DNA from: Planctomycetota bacterium
GTDB lineage: Bacteria > Planctomycetota > UBA8742 > UBA2392
NCBI GenBank assembly: GCA_003576915.1
Contig: QEVF01000014.1
Coordinates: 62,001 to 126,000, forward strand
Reading direction: 5' to 3'
DNA length: 64,000 nt
Positions 9,530-17,586 of this stretch are shown here, piece by piece. Both the position numbers and the translations under genes were made by a program. Within the stretch, counting starts at the first letter, position 1; each line of letters starts with the position of its first letter. The notes beneath the pieces are model-generated. The model was not told the DNA's origin, did not search any database, and saw nothing but the letters and a program-made list of their open reading frames with translations.

Positions 9530-10030
9530 TCAGGCCGTGCCGTGCAGGTCCTGGCGCTGCCAGGCCGTCCTGACGCGGGCCAGTTGTCGCACATGGCTCT
9601 CCAGGTGCAGGGCCATGTACAGACAGAGGCCCTGCACGCTGACGTCGTGACCTTCGCTGTGGCGGCCCATGCGGCGCAGGTCTGCAGGTTCGAGCGTCTC
9701 AATCAAAGCCACGTTGATGGCGCTGGAAGCTCGCAGCGAGTCAATGGCCAGGGCCACGTCAAGCTGGGCCGGCCGCAAGGCATCCACCCAGCCTCTCAGG
9801 TTGACGCCGGCCAGCACCGGGTGATCCTCCGTCAGGAGCCGGCGCAGGCGAACGCCCAGGTTCTGGTCCACTTCGGCGGCGTGGAAGGCAATCTCGCGCG
9901 AACTCCAGGCGTCTGGGCCCGTACGGAAGTCCAGGCGGTCCGGAGGCACTGAAAGAGCGGCTTCACAGAACTGGTCCACGGCCGTCAGGTACTTTTCGGC
10001 CAGCGCCTCGCTGGAATAGGGTTCGCCCAT
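9530..10030 (-). CDS. DinB-family (four-helix, metal-binding) protein
   Basis: A 166-residue helical protein. The DinB fold is indicated by FRTGPDAWSSREIAFHAAEVDQ in the first half and MALHLESHVRQLARVR near the end, which supply the three His residues that usually bind a divalent metal. Families of this fold include thiol-dependent transferases and stress proteins; the substrate here cannot be told. It is convergent with the RDD gene, 29 nt apart. The start has no Shine-Dalgarno, but TAGACT lies exactly 6 nt before the ATG, so the mRNA is probably leaderless. Confidence 0.75.
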   Translation of the reverse strand: MGEPYSSEALAEKYLTAVDQFCEAALSVPPDRLDFRTGPDAWSSREIAFHAAEVDQNLGVRLRRLLTEDHPVLAGVNLRGWVDALRPAQLDVALAIDSLRASSAINVALIETLEPADLRRMGRHSEGHDVSVQGLCLYMALHLESHVRQLARVRTAWQRQDLHGTA

Positions 10031-10036
10031 GGCGGC

Positions 10037-10042
10037 AGTCTA
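10037..10042 (-). promoter_or_regulatory. -10 box of a probable leaderless promoter (DinB gene)
   Basis: TAGACT followed by GCCGCC and the ATG at 10030. The expected transcription start falls on or next to the start codon. Confidence 0.45.
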
Positions 10043-10129
10043 GCACCGCAGCCCGGGCAGTCCTTTGCGCAAGCGAACATCAACACATGCGGAGGGGGGA
10101 GACGTCTTGCCCGGCAGGCGGGGCCAACG

Positions 10130-11986
10130 CTACTTGCCCTGGTTGCCGGCCTGGTCCTTGCCGCGCTTTTCGTCGGCGCCGGGCGTGGCATCCTTGACAT
10201 CCCCGGAGTCGCCTTTGCCTTCGACCTTGTGCTCGGGCTTGCGGACTTCCTTGGCTTCGCGCTTGAGCCAGTTGGCGCGCACCAGATCAAAGCGCCTGGC
10301 CCAGTCCGAGAGGCTCTTGCACTCGCAAAGGGACTCGGCGGCAAGCTGCAGGGCGGCGTTGGCCGAAAGCTCGGGCATGGAATTGAGGGCCTCGACGATG
10401 GATTCAAGCATCGAGACGAGGTCAGGCACACTGAAGGCCGGCTCTTCCAGGACGCGGCGCAGGAAGGCCACCAGCAGCTCCGTGGAAACGGGCGCCTTGC
10501 TCAGGGTGGCAATCACCGAGCGAAGGCGGCGATCCACGCTGCTGGAAAACTTCCGCTCGGCCAGCAGCTTTTCCACGCGTGACAGCGAAATCTCGGCACG
10601 GGCGTTGCCGCACCAGTCCGGCAGGATCACGGCACGGGCGCGTGCGGAGGACGGCATCTTGCCATACTCCACGTCCACCTCGAGGCTGCCTTCAAGCGCG
10701 AGACTGTTTTCGCCGTGACGCAGGGCCGCAACACCGGCGGACTGGGCAATCGCCATTTTGCGGCGGGTTTTCTTTTCGAGCAGCAGCGTGCCGCGCGTCA
10801 GCGCCAGGGTATAGGCGTCAAAGGCGACTTGAAGCTGCTGGCCGCGGGTGCCGTCAAAGTCGACGGCCAGTTCACCCTCTTCCAGGGTGATGCCGTTGCG
10901 GGTCAGGACGAATGTGGTCTTGCGGCCGGCCGCGACATAACCGCCCAGAGAAAGGCTAAGGACGCTCAGGCCATTGACGTTGGTCTGAAGGCGCTGGCCC
11001 ACACGCAATTCCGTGCCATCCGAAATCCTGACGGCTTTGCCGGCTTCATCGACGAGACTGAGGTTGCCCGAACTGATGGAGACCAGCCGGCCCCAGAGGG
11101 GCTGCTCACGGGGCTCGACCGTGCCGCCTCCGGTCCGCCGCTCGGGCTCTTCGACGGTGGGACCGCTCTTGCCGGGCTCATTCGTTGTGCGCGGGGTCTC
11201 GCTGGGAGTGGGGGGCTGAACGGGTTCCTCGGGCGTTTCAACACTGGGTCCGGGAGCGGTGCCCGGCAATTCACTTGAAGGGTCCTCCTGCTCGCGCGCG
11301 GGAGTTTCAGTTTCGCGCCGGACCTCGCCTTGAGGTTGCTCCGGGGCCGGCGGCGGAACTTCGCGGTCGTCTTCGTCCTCTTCGTGCCCGGGCCTGGCGT
11401 CACGAGGTTGAGGCTCAGGGGGCGGCTGCACCTCGGCGGGGGGCGCGGGCTCGCGCACGGCGGGCTGCGGAGCGGGTTCCACACGGGCCGCCGGCTTGGG
11501 CGAATCCGCCTTGCCCGCTACAGGCGCCTGCGGCGGCGTGCGGTTGGGGCCGATGATGCCCGTCAGCATGCCGATGGCCAACAGCAGCGCGGCGGCGGCC
11601 GAGAAGGCGCCCACGCTGGAAAGCACTGCGGCGAGGTTGGCCTTGCGCCGCCAGATCATCTGGGAGCGCAGAAGGCTGCGAGCCGGGGAGGGCGTCGGCT
11701 CGCTGGCCTTGGGCAGGTCGCCGCTTTCGATGATCGCCGTGAGGTCGGCATCCGTGGGAACGTGGTCAGGCTGAACCCGGCGCATCACGCGGCCCGTGAA
11801 CTCGCCGGGCAGCGACAGACGCTCAAAGAGCAGCAGGGTCGAGCTGTGGGCCGCCTTGAGTTCATCAAACTCGGCGCGCAGGGTGGGGTCCGCATCGAGG
11901 GCACGGGCAAGCTCCTCGCGCTCGGCGGGAGATGCCACCCCGTCAATGACCCGGTTCATCAGAATGTCGAGATGCTCGCGGCCCAT
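10130..11986 (-). CDS. Large membrane-anchored FecR-type putative anti-sigma factor (module 1)
   Basis: A 618-residue protein downstream of an ECF sigma gene on the same strand. Residues 1-70 form a helical, DUF-like anti-sigma region (HLDILMNRVIDG, SPAEREELARALDADP). One transmembrane helix lies near 125-145. A long Pro/Glu-rich linker covers about 150-300. A FecR-like beta domain covers about 305-440 (GRLVSISSGNLSLVDEAGKAV, FVLTRNGITLEEGELAVDF). A charged helical tail follows. The likely role is to hold the sigma factor at the membrane and respond to an envelope signal through the outer FecR part; this is inference from gene order. I use the ATG at 11986; an upstream TTG at 12019 is in frame but less likely. 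Confidence 0.72.
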   Translation of the reverse strand: MGREHLDILMNRVIDGVASPAEREELARALDADPTLRAEFDELKAAHSSTLLLFERLSLPGEFTGRVMRRVQPDHVPTDADLTAIIESGDLPKASEPTPSPARSLLRSQMIWRRKANLAAVLSSVGAFSAAAALLLAIGMLTGIIGPNRTPPQAPVAGKADSPKPAARVEPAPQPAVREPAPPAEVQPPPEPQPRDARPGHEEDEDDREVPPPAPEQPQGEVRRETETPAREQEDPSSELPGTAPGPSVETPEEPVQPPTPSETPRTTNEPGKSGPTVEEPERRTGGGTVEPREQPLWGRLVSISSGNLSLVDEAGKAVRISDGTELRVGQRLQTNVNGLSVLSLSLGGYVAAGRKTTFVLTRNGITLEEGELAVDFDGTRGQQLQVAFDAYTLALTRGTLLLEKKTRRKMAIAQSAGVAALRHGENSLALEGSLEVDVEYGKMPSSARARAVILPDWCGNARAEISLSRVEKLLAERKFSSSVDRRLRSVIATLSKAPVSTELLVAFLRRVLEEPAFSVPDLVSMLESIVEALNSMPELSANAALQLAAESLCECKSLSDWARRFDLVRANWLKREAKEVRKPEHKVEGKGDSGDVKDATPGADEKRGKDQAGNQGK

Positions 11987-12044
11987 TTTCCGCCCTGCGT
12001 GGCTTACAGATAGTGTCAAAAACCCCCGCCGCCTTACGGGGCGG

Positions 12045-12599
12045 TCAGAAGTCCGGTGTCAGTTCCTTCATGGCGGCCGCCAGTGCCTTGCGCGCCCGAT
12101 GCATACAGACTTCCACGGCGCCCACCGAAAGCCCCAGTTCGGCGGCGATCTCAGGGTACTCGGCCTCCTCCAGATAGCGCTTGATCAGCACGGCCTTGTA
12201 GCGCTCGGAGAGGCGCGCGATGGCGCGGTACAGCAGCTCGTGGCGCTCGCGCTGCTCAATGGACTCCAGGGGGTCGAGGCCGATGACTTCGACATCATGG
12301 CCTTCCGGGAGGCCCGCAAGCTTGCGGCGTTTGTAATAGTCTCGAATCAGGTTGCCGGCGATGCCCATGAGCCAGGGCTTGAGGCGTGAGGGGTCCTTCA
12401 GCCGCGCCAGGTTCTCGTAGCCGACGACAAAGGTCTCCTGGACGATGTCCTGTGCCTGACCGAGGTCAGCGACCTTGCGCAGGCAAAGTCCGTAAATGTT
12501 GTTCTGGTAGCGGCGCACGACCTCTTCAAAAAGCGACCGGTCTCCGGTCAGGCAGCGCTTGACCAGTTCAGTGTCATCAAGTTTGGACACGTCCGCCAT
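12045..12599 (-). CDS. ECF RNA polymerase sigma factor (module 1)
   Basis: A 184-residue sigma-70 family protein with region 2 (FEEVVRRYQNNIYGLCLRKV, AQDIVQETFVVGYENL, LKPWLMGIAGNLIRDYYKRR) and region 4 (RLSERYKAVLIKRYLEEAEYPEIAAELGLS..., cited in parts; helix-turn-helix around AELGLSVGAVEVCMHRARKAL). There is no region 3 or 1, as in ECF factors. It is followed after 58 nt by the FecR-type membrane protein, its presumed regulator. Target genes are unknown; a -10/-35 pair shared by this gene's own promoter and others could not be recognised by eye. Confidence 0.92.
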   Translation of the reverse strand: MADVSKLDDTELVKRCLTGDRSLFEEVVRRYQNNIYGLCLRKVADLGQAQDIVQETFVVGYENLARLKDPSRLKPWLMGIAGNLIRDYYKRRKLAGLPEGHDVEVIGLDPLESIEQRERHELLYRAIARLSERYKAVLIKRYLEEAEYPEIAAELGLSVGAVEVCMHRARKALAAAMKELTPDF

Positions 12600-12741
12600 G
12601 CGTTCTCAAGGGGAACGTCTGGGGCTGCAGGAGCAAGTGGCCCGTAACAGCCCCAGCTTACCAAAAGACGGCAAAGATGCCCTTTCTGGTGCGCCGGTGT
12701 CCGGCCGGCGGGCTCCGCAGCGCCTGCCCATGAAATCACGC

Positions 12742-12763
12742 GGGACGGGCTTTTGCCCGTCCC
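12742..12763 (-). terminator. Hairpin after rpsD
   Basis: A perfect 9-bp stem GGGACGGGC / GCCCGTCCC with a 4-nt loop, 21 nt beyond the rpsD stop. The strength and position suggest a terminator, but no T tract follows. Confidence 0.5.
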
Positions 12764-12784
12764 GAGTGATGTTGTGACTGCAGA

Positions 12785-13393
12785 TTAGCGGCCGAGGAAT
12801 TCGACAACGGCGCGCTCGTTGACGACCATGGGAATGTCGTCGCGCTTGGGAATCTGAAGCAGCTCGCCCTCCAGCTTCTCCGGGTTGGCCTGAAGATAGC
12901 TGACGACCTGCGGCTTCTGGGCAACAGCTTCCTGCACCTGAAGGTGCTGGCGGCTCTTCTCGCGTACGGCGACCTTGTCGCCGATGTCCACCGTGTAGCT
13001 GGCGCGATCCACCTTGCGGCCGTTGACGCTGATGTGGCCGTGAGCCACCAGTTGGCGCGCGGCGCGGGGCGTGGGGGCAAAGCCCAGGCGGTAAACAACG
13101 TTGTCGAGGCGGCGCTCAAGCAGTTGCATCAGGTTGTCGCCCGTGTTGCCCGGCATGGCCATGGCCTTGTCAAACAGGCGGCGGAAGCTGCGCTCGCGAA
13201 GCTGGTAGAAGAACTTCAGTTTCTGCTTCTCGTTGAGGCCCTCACCGTAGGTGGAGAGCTTCTTTTTGCGGCCGTCACGGCCGTGCTGGCCGGGTTTGTA
13301 GGGGCGGGTGGCCAGCGGCGTCTTCTTGTAACCCCAGATGTTTTCGGCAAAGCGGCGCGAGATGCGGTGCTTTGCGCCAGTGTAACGACCCAT
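12785..13393 (-). CDS. rpsD: 30S ribosomal protein S4
   Basis: Primary 16S rRNA-binding protein of the small subunit. The 202-residue product has the conserved N-terminal MGRYTGAKHR, KRRRYAENIWG-like RRFAENIWGYKK, the S4 RNA-binding domain (LERRLDNVVYRLGF, ARQLVAHGHISVNGR), and the C-terminal PMVVNERAVVEFLGR. It lacks the zinc-binding cysteines of C+ S4 forms. The ATG at 13393 has a GAGGAG site 5 nt upstream, which rules out the longer open frame up to 13576. rpsD stands alone here, away from the usual rpsM-rpsK-rpsD-rpoA order. The 205-nt gap upstream could hold an S4 autoregulatory leader, but I could not identify a known fold. Confidence 0.97.
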   Translation of the reverse strand: MGRYTGAKHRISRRFAENIWGYKKTPLATRPYKPGQHGRDGRKKKLSTYGEGLNEKQKLKFFYQLRERSFRRLFDKAMAMPGNTGDNLMQLLERRLDNVVYRLGFAPTPRAARQLVAHGHISVNGRKVDRASYTVDIGDKVAVREKSRQHLQVQEAVAQKPQVVSYLQANPEKLEGELLQIPKRDDIPMVVNERAVVEFLGR

Positions 13394-13598
13394 CGGTCTC
13401 CTCAGTTGCCCATCGGGCAATTCCGACTTGCCATCGCGGACCGTACGCACGTCCGGGATGTCGCGGCTTTCGGCCGCCGCGAACCGCGCCTTGCGCGGGC
13501 GAAACGCTCTTTCGAGCGGGGCAAAGAAGATAGCAGCGTGCCAAGGCGCGTCAACGGCGCGAACGGCTATTGCCACGGAGTACAGGGATGTCGCGGCG

Positions 13599-14093
13599 CT
13601 ACTTCTGCCTTGGGATGGACCTGATTACAGGCTCGCCCTTTTCGTTGAGTTCAAGGATCAGCGTACCTCGCTCGCTCTCCATGCGGAGTACTCGTGAGTC
13701 CAACCCTACCGAATCCACGCCGTCTTCAAGGCGCAATTTCCGTGAGTCAACATCCACTGACTTGTCTTTCAGCGCCCTCAGGGAGATCTTGGGGCCGGTT
13801 GCGTCGATCGCGATGTATCCGCGATTCTCTGGCTCGTCGTAATCCTCAATGCGGACGGTATGAGCTTCGACCGAACCGAAACTCCCGTGAAAAGGCGGAC
13901 GCAATCCAAAGTCGGGGGCAAAGTAGTTGGCCGCAACCCCAAACGTACCAAAGAAAGCGATTCCAAGCGCTGCCCCCTGCACGTAGCCGAGCCAGCCGCG
14001 CACAGGAAACTTGCGTTCATCCAGACGATTGATCTCTTTCTCCAACCGGTCAACGGTCTTGCGAAGCTCGATGATCTCTGCGGCGTGATCCAT
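13599..14093 (-). CDS. Hypothetical coiled-coil membrane protein
   Basis: A 164-residue protein of unknown function. Residues 3-26 are a heptad-rich helix (IIELRKTVDRLEKEINRLDE), followed by a transmembrane helix (about 30-55, GYVQGAALGIAFFGTFGVAANYF) and a soluble C-terminal part with alternating hydrophobic beta-like strands (GYIAIDATGPKISLRALKD, GVDSVGLDSRVLRME). The GGGAG ribosome site fixes the ATG at 14093. Base composition is less GC-rich than in neighbouring genes, which may mean later acquisition. No domain family was recognised. Confidence 0.65.
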   Translation of the reverse strand: MDHAAEIIELRKTVDRLEKEINRLDERKFPVRGWLGYVQGAALGIAFFGTFGVAANYFAPDFGLRPPFHGSFGSVEAHTVRIEDYDEPENRGYIAIDATGPKISLRALKDKSVDVDSRKLRLEDGVDSVGLDSRVLRMESERGTLILELNEKGEPVIRSIPRQK

Positions 14094-14406
14094 GTCAGCT
14101 CCCGTTCCAATCAGCCGGCAGTCTAGCAGTTCTCCGTGAACTCCCTCTGCTCCGTGGTTTACCGCTTTTCGTTCAAGCACGGTGCTCGATTCAGCCGACA
14201 ACATTCCTGACGCGGAGTTTCCGCCGACAATTTCGGGCTGCGGTCCCTCGGAACGTATGGAGGCTGCTCGGCCGCGGCCCTTGGCTCGGAGTGATTCGAG
14301 GCGGGCGGTCAGGCCCGTAAACTATTACCTACCGGGGCCAGCGCGAGAGCGTTTGCCCGGCGCAGGGCAGGCGCAATCTGAAACACCTCAATCATCCCCA
14401 CACCCA

Positions 14407-14446
14407 CCCGGCGCCCCCTGACCAGCGGCGCCGGGCCCACTTTTTG
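14407..14446 (+). terminator. Possible attenuator/terminator hairpin upstream of the metB-type gene
   Basis: CCCGGCGCC and GGCGCCGGG form a perfect 9-bp stem around an 11-nt loop, followed by CCCACTTTTTGCC. It could stop a short leader transcript before the cystathionine synthase/lyase gene. Confidence 0.42.
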
Positions 14447-14465
14447 CCGGCGGAGAAGGAGGTTC

Positions 14466-14501
14466 ATGGAAACCGCAGCGTGCTTCGCTTTTCACGGCTG
14501 A
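14466..14501 (+). CDS. Possible 11-residue leader peptide upstream of the metB-type gene
   Basis: A 12-codon frame (METAACFAFHG then stop) sits directly behind GAAGGAGG, the best ribosome site in this region, although only 3 nt separate GGAGG from the ATG. It lies between a terminator-like hairpin and the sulfur amino acid gene, and contains one Cys and an initiator Met only. It could be an upstream ORF used for translational control. It could also be chance; such a short frame carries no coding statistics. Confidence 0.3.
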   Translation: METAACFAFHG

Positions 14502-14563
14502 CCTCTGACCTCGGACAACGGACTTCGCTAAAGTGCCGGCGATACTCTGAGGCGAGAGCACGC

Positions 14564-15706
14564 ATGCACTTTGATACCAGGGCCATCCACGACGGCTACG
14601 ACCCCTCCAAGAACTTCGGCGCGGTCAACCCGCCGCTGAACATGAGCAGCACCTACGCCCAACTCGCGCCCGGCAAGCACCAGGGCTACGAGTATGCGCG
14701 CAGCGGCAATCCGACCCGGGCCGCGCTTGAGGGCGTTCTGGCGAGCATCGAAAACGGCACCCGCGCCTTTGCCTATTCCAGCGGTCTGGGCGCGACGGAC
14801 ACCGTGATGAAGCTGCTCGGCGCCGGCGATCACGTGGTGGTGGCCGACGACGTCTATGGCGGGACTTTCCGCATCTTCGACAAGACCTACCGGCGCTTCG
14901 GCCTCGAGTTCACGTTCGTGGACACCACGCGCGCGGGCAGCATTGAGGCCGCCTTCACGCCCAAGACCCGAATGCTGTTCATCGAAACGCCCTCCAACCC
15001 CCTGCTCAAGATCACGGACATCGCGGCCGCGGCCTCTGTGGCGCGAAGGCGCGGGGCCATCACGGTGGTGGACAACACGTTCGCGACGCCCTATCTGCAG
15101 AATCCCCTGGAACTGGGGGCGGATATCGTGCTGCACAGCGCCACCAAGTACCTGGGCGGCCACAGCGATGTTGTGCTGGGGGCGCTGATCACCAGGAGCG
15201 ATGAACTCGCGCAGAAGATCGCTTTCAACCAGAATGCCAGCGGCGCCGTGCCGGGCTCTCTCGATTGCTACCTGGTTCATCGCGGCATCAAGACGCTGGC
15301 CGTGCGCATGGAACGGGCCTGCGACAACGCGGAGAAAGTCGTCACGTTCCTGACCGAACACCCCAAGGTCAAGAGCATCTACTATCCGGCCCTGGCACAG
15401 CACCGCAACCACGACATAGCCCGCAAGCAGATGAAGCGATTCGGCGCGATGATCAGCTTCGAGATCAAGGGCAGCGTGGCCGACGGCGTGAAAGTGGTCA
15501 GCGGGCGCAAAGTGTGGACGCTGGGCGAGAGCCTGGGCGGCGTGGAAAGCCTGCTGGAGCACCCGGCCAGCATGACCCATGCGAGCATCCCGGCTGACAT
15601 GAGAAAGAAAATCGGCCTGGACGACGGACTCATCCGCCTCAGCGTAGGCATCGAGCACCCCGACGACCTGATCGAGGACCTGGCCGAAGGGCTCGACAGC
15701 TACTAG
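14564..15706 (+). CDS. metB: Cystathionine gamma-synthase / gamma-lyase family PLP enzyme
   Basis: A 380-residue Cys/Met-metabolism PLP enzyme. It has the N-terminal FDTRAIHDGYDPSKNFGAVNPPL, YARSGNPTR (substrate/PLP phosphate contact), FAYSSGLGATDTVM, YGGTFRIF, VVDNTFATPYLQNPLELGADI, and the PLP lysine in SATKYLGGHSDV. The C-terminal SLGGVESLLEHPASMTHASIP is standard for the family. Reactions within the family (gamma-synthase, gamma- or beta-lyase, O-acetylhomoserine sulfhydrylase) cannot be separated by eye. Homoserine-pathway genes (hom, thrB) lie elsewhere in the window. I start at the ATG at 14564; an upstream in-frame extension to 14444 does not look like the family. Confidence 0.9.
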   Translation: MHFDTRAIHDGYDPSKNFGAVNPPLNMSSTYAQLAPGKHQGYEYARSGNPTRAALEGVLASIENGTRAFAYSSGLGATDTVMKLLGAGDHVVVADDVYGGTFRIFDKTYRRFGLEFTFVDTTRAGSIEAAFTPKTRMLFIETPSNPLLKITDIAAAASVARRRGAITVVDNTFATPYLQNPLELGADIVLHSATKYLGGHSDVVLGALITRSDELAQKIAFNQNASGAVPGSLDCYLVHRGIKTLAVRMERACDNAEKVVTFLTEHPKVKSIYYPALAQHRNHDIARKQMKRFGAMISFEIKGSVADGVKVVSGRKVWTLGESLGGVESLLEHPASMTHASIPADMRKKIGLDDGLIRLSVGIEHPDDLIEDLAEGLDSY

Positions 15707-15799
15707 CCGCGGCGGCAGATAACGATCTTCGCATTCAACGGCGTCCGCGCGCTCCATACGACAGGCGCCATCCGTTGTTCGTAAGTGTGGCCAAAGCAT

Positions 15800-16753
15800 A
15801 TGGCACAGCGATCCAATACCCTGCGGCTGGCTTCCCGCGGCTCGGCCCTTGCGCTGACGCAGTCGCGTTGGGTGGCCGCGCAGCTTGAGCGGCTGCACGC
15901 CGGTCTTCGGGTCGAGCTGGTGGAAATCAGGACCAGCGGCGATGTGAAACTGGGCCAGTCCCTGCAGGCCATCGGCGGCAAGGGGGCCTTCACCAGGGAA
16001 CTGGAAGACGCCCTGCTGGAAGGGCGGGCCGATTTCGCGGTCCATTCACTCAAGGACCTGCCGACGCAACTGCCTCCGGGCTTGGCCCTGGGCTGCACGC
16101 CGCCGCGCGAGGACGTGCAGGACGTCCTGATCCTGCGCCAAAAGCAGCCGGCCAACGAGCTGACGGAGGACCCCTTCAAACTTCTGCCGCCCGGGGCGAC
16201 CGTGGGAAGTTCCAGCCTGCGGCGGCGCGCCCAGCTTTTGGCCCGCCGCAAGGATCTCAAAGTCATTGAGTTCCGCGGCAACGTTGAAACGAGGCTGCGC
16301 AAACTCGAGGAGGGCAAGGCCGATGCCACCCTATTGGCGCTGGCGGGCCTCAAGCGCCTGGGTCTGATGGGCGCCGACCCGGGGCTGCTGGAGCGCTTTG
16401 GGGTCTTCATTCTCCCCTCACGCCTGTGGCTGCCGGCCGTCAGTCAGGGGTGTCTGGGCGTCGAGATACGCCAGGACGACAAGGAGCTGCGTGAGCTTCT
16501 GGCGCCGCTCCATGACGCGGGAACCTTTGCCGCCGTGGAGGCCGAGCGCGCGTTTCTGCATGCGCTGGGTGCGGGGTGCACGGCGCCTGTCGGCGCGCTC
16601 GCCCGGGTGCCCGAGGGAAGTGAGGTTCTGCTCGAGGGCGCCCTCTTTGCCGAGGACGGCAGTTCCGAGCGCCGCGCCCTGGTTCGCGGCCACATTTCAC
16701 AACCGCGCCGGGCGGGCGAGGAGGCTGCGCGGCAGGTGCTGTCACAGCGGTGA
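15800..16753 (+). CDS. hemC: Porphobilinogen deaminase (hydroxymethylbilane synthase)
   Basis: Joins four porphobilinogens into hydroxymethylbilane in haem synthesis. The 317-residue product shows LRLASRGSALALTQSRWV, the catalytic region VHSLKDLPTQLPPGLALGC, FRGNVETRLRKLEEGKADATLLALAGLKRLG (in parts), and the dipyrromethane-cofactor Cys in GAGCTAPVGA. Length is typical. An in-frame GTG at 15785 would add five residues; the ATG at 15800 places LRLASRGS at the usual distance. No other haem genes are adjacent. Confidence 0.96.
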   Translation: MAQRSNTLRLASRGSALALTQSRWVAAQLERLHAGLRVELVEIRTSGDVKLGQSLQAIGGKGAFTRELEDALLEGRADFAVHSLKDLPTQLPPGLALGCTPPREDVQDVLILRQKQPANELTEDPFKLLPPGATVGSSSLRRRAQLLARRKDLKVIEFRGNVETRLRKLEEGKADATLLALAGLKRLGLMGADPGLLERFGVFILPSRLWLPAVSQGCLGVEIRQDDKELRELLAPLHDAGTFAAVEAERAFLHALGAGCTAPVGALARVPEGSEVLLEGALFAEDGSSERRALVRGHISQPRRAGEEAARQVLSQR

Positions 16754-16815
16754 ACGGAGCATCGGCATGCCAGTTCTTTTGCACGTGTAAGCAAAGGGGG
16801 GTGGAGTACTACTAG

Positions 16816-16844
16816 TTGATATGGCGGGGGGCCTTGATTTAGAC
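16816..16844 (+). promoter_or_regulatory. Candidate sigma-70 promoter
   Basis: TTGATA at 16816 and TTAGAC at 16839 (or TAGACT one base later) are spaced 17-18 nt apart, in an otherwise GC-rich gap, and precede the membrane hypothetical that starts at 16910. Confidence 0.45.
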
Positions 16845-16909
16845 TCCCCTCTCCCCCGCAGCCGGTGGCTTACCCCAGTTGGCGGATTGAACCCGCCTGG
16901 AGAAAAATC

Positions 16910-17338
16910 ATGGACAAGAAAGTTCTACCCATTGTTGCTGTCTCGCTGCTGGCCTGCTGCGCCCTGATGCTGTCGGTCATTGGCGGGGTGTACGCATACA
17001 ACACGTTCGCGGGATCGGCCCAGACGGTCCATGCCGCGTCGGACCAGGGGCCGGAGTGGACCGTGACGCCGGTTCGCATTGACCAGAACAACGACTACAT
17101 CGTGGTGATGGCCAAGATGAAGAACCCGCTGGACGATGCCACGAACCCCGAAACGCTGCAGATGGCCTGCTATCAGCTTCGTGCCAAGGGCGGCGACGGC
17201 AAGGCGGAGCTGTTCTTCGTGGCGGCCCGTACGGTGACCTACGACCTCAAGCTGGAGTGGGTGAACCACCAGCAGCTTGGCAACAGCCCGGAAAAGCTGC
17301 GCCCCTTCGAGATCAAGAAGATCGTCGAGAAGAAGTAG
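16910..17338 (+). CDS. Hypothetical secreted or membrane-anchored protein
   Basis: A 142-residue protein with an N-terminal hydrophobic helix (VLPIVAVSLLACCALMLSVIGGVYAY) that is a signal anchor or signal peptide. The soluble part after residue 45 has beta-strand character (WTVTPVRIDQNNDYIVVMAKMKNP, LFFVAARTVTYDLKLEW). The GGAGA ribosome site fixes the ATG at 16910. It is preceded by a good sigma-70 promoter candidate and followed by a palindromic repeat, so it is a single-gene unit. No family was recognised. Confidence 0.7.
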   Translation: MDKKVLPIVAVSLLACCALMLSVIGGVYAYNTFAGSAQTVHAASDQGPEWTVTPVRIDQNNDYIVVMAKMKNPLDDATNPETLQMACYQLRAKGGDGKAELFFVAARTVTYDLKLEWVNHQQLGNSPEKLRPFEIKKIVEKK

Positions 17339-17354
17339 CGGCCGGCGCGGGAAG

Positions 17355-17394
17355 ATGAGTGGAGGGGCGGGGGCGCAGCCAGGCTGCGCCCCTG
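17355..17394 (+). repeat. Dispersed palindromic repeat, copy 1
   Basis: ATGAGTGGAGGGGCGG followed by GGGGCGCAGCC-A-GGCTGCGCCCC (arms 17370-17380 and 17382-17392). A closely related unit occurs at 43191-43224: both begin ATGAGTG and both centre on a GGGGCGCAGC/GCTGCGCCCC palindrome. No T tract follows. It may be REP-like, or act as a terminator for the gene ending at 17338. Confidence 0.55.
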
Positions 17395-17586
17395 TGACTT
17401 TGGGGCCACGTAAGCTTGTTGGCCCTGTCACATCGGCATCACCGGTCGGGAAGAGGGCTTGCACCGAGGCTTGCTGTGCATATTCTGTGGGGATAAGAAG
17501 TTCCAACAGCGGTTGGGCGCTTGCGGTTGCTGGCGGGAGTCAGCGGCGCCGCTGCACGTGGAACCCAGTGGTTTGGAGCCAGAGCA

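Larger units (their letters stand above)
14094..14563. other. 470-bp intergenic region, probable structured leader of the metB-type gene
   Basis: No full-size gene is seen. On the plus strand several small hairpins follow one another: GGCCC...GGGCC (14332-14355 area), CGC-GAGA-GCG near 14362, and GCCC-GGCGCA-GGGC near 14376. A 9-bp GC stem with a downstream T run (14407-14446) and a 12-codon ORF with a strong ribosome site come next. A direct repeat TGACCTC/TGACCTC lies at 14499-14512. The layout resembles an attenuator. I found no match to SAM-I, SAM-II or T-box consensus motifs. Confidence 0.4.

Noticed and set aside
11986..12019. TTG at 12019 as the start of the first FecR-type gene
   Set aside because: The ATG at 11986 begins a normal anti-sigma-like helix (MGREHLDILMNRV); the extra 11 residues have no support.
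13394..13576. N-terminal extension of rpsD to 13576
   Set aside because: MGRYTGAKHR is the conserved S4 start and has a GAGGAG site; the upstream part has no S4 similarity.
14315..14400. GGTCAGGCCCG-like segment, considered as SRP RNA or SAM riboswitch
   Set aside because: The SRP core (GGAAGGNAGCAGC-type) is missing, and the SAM-I core motifs are absent.
14528..16045. 505-codon open frame on the minus strand, opposite the metB-type gene and hemC
   Set aside because: It is a shadow of high-GC codon bias. It lies antisense to two well-conserved enzymes and its translation shows no domain pattern.
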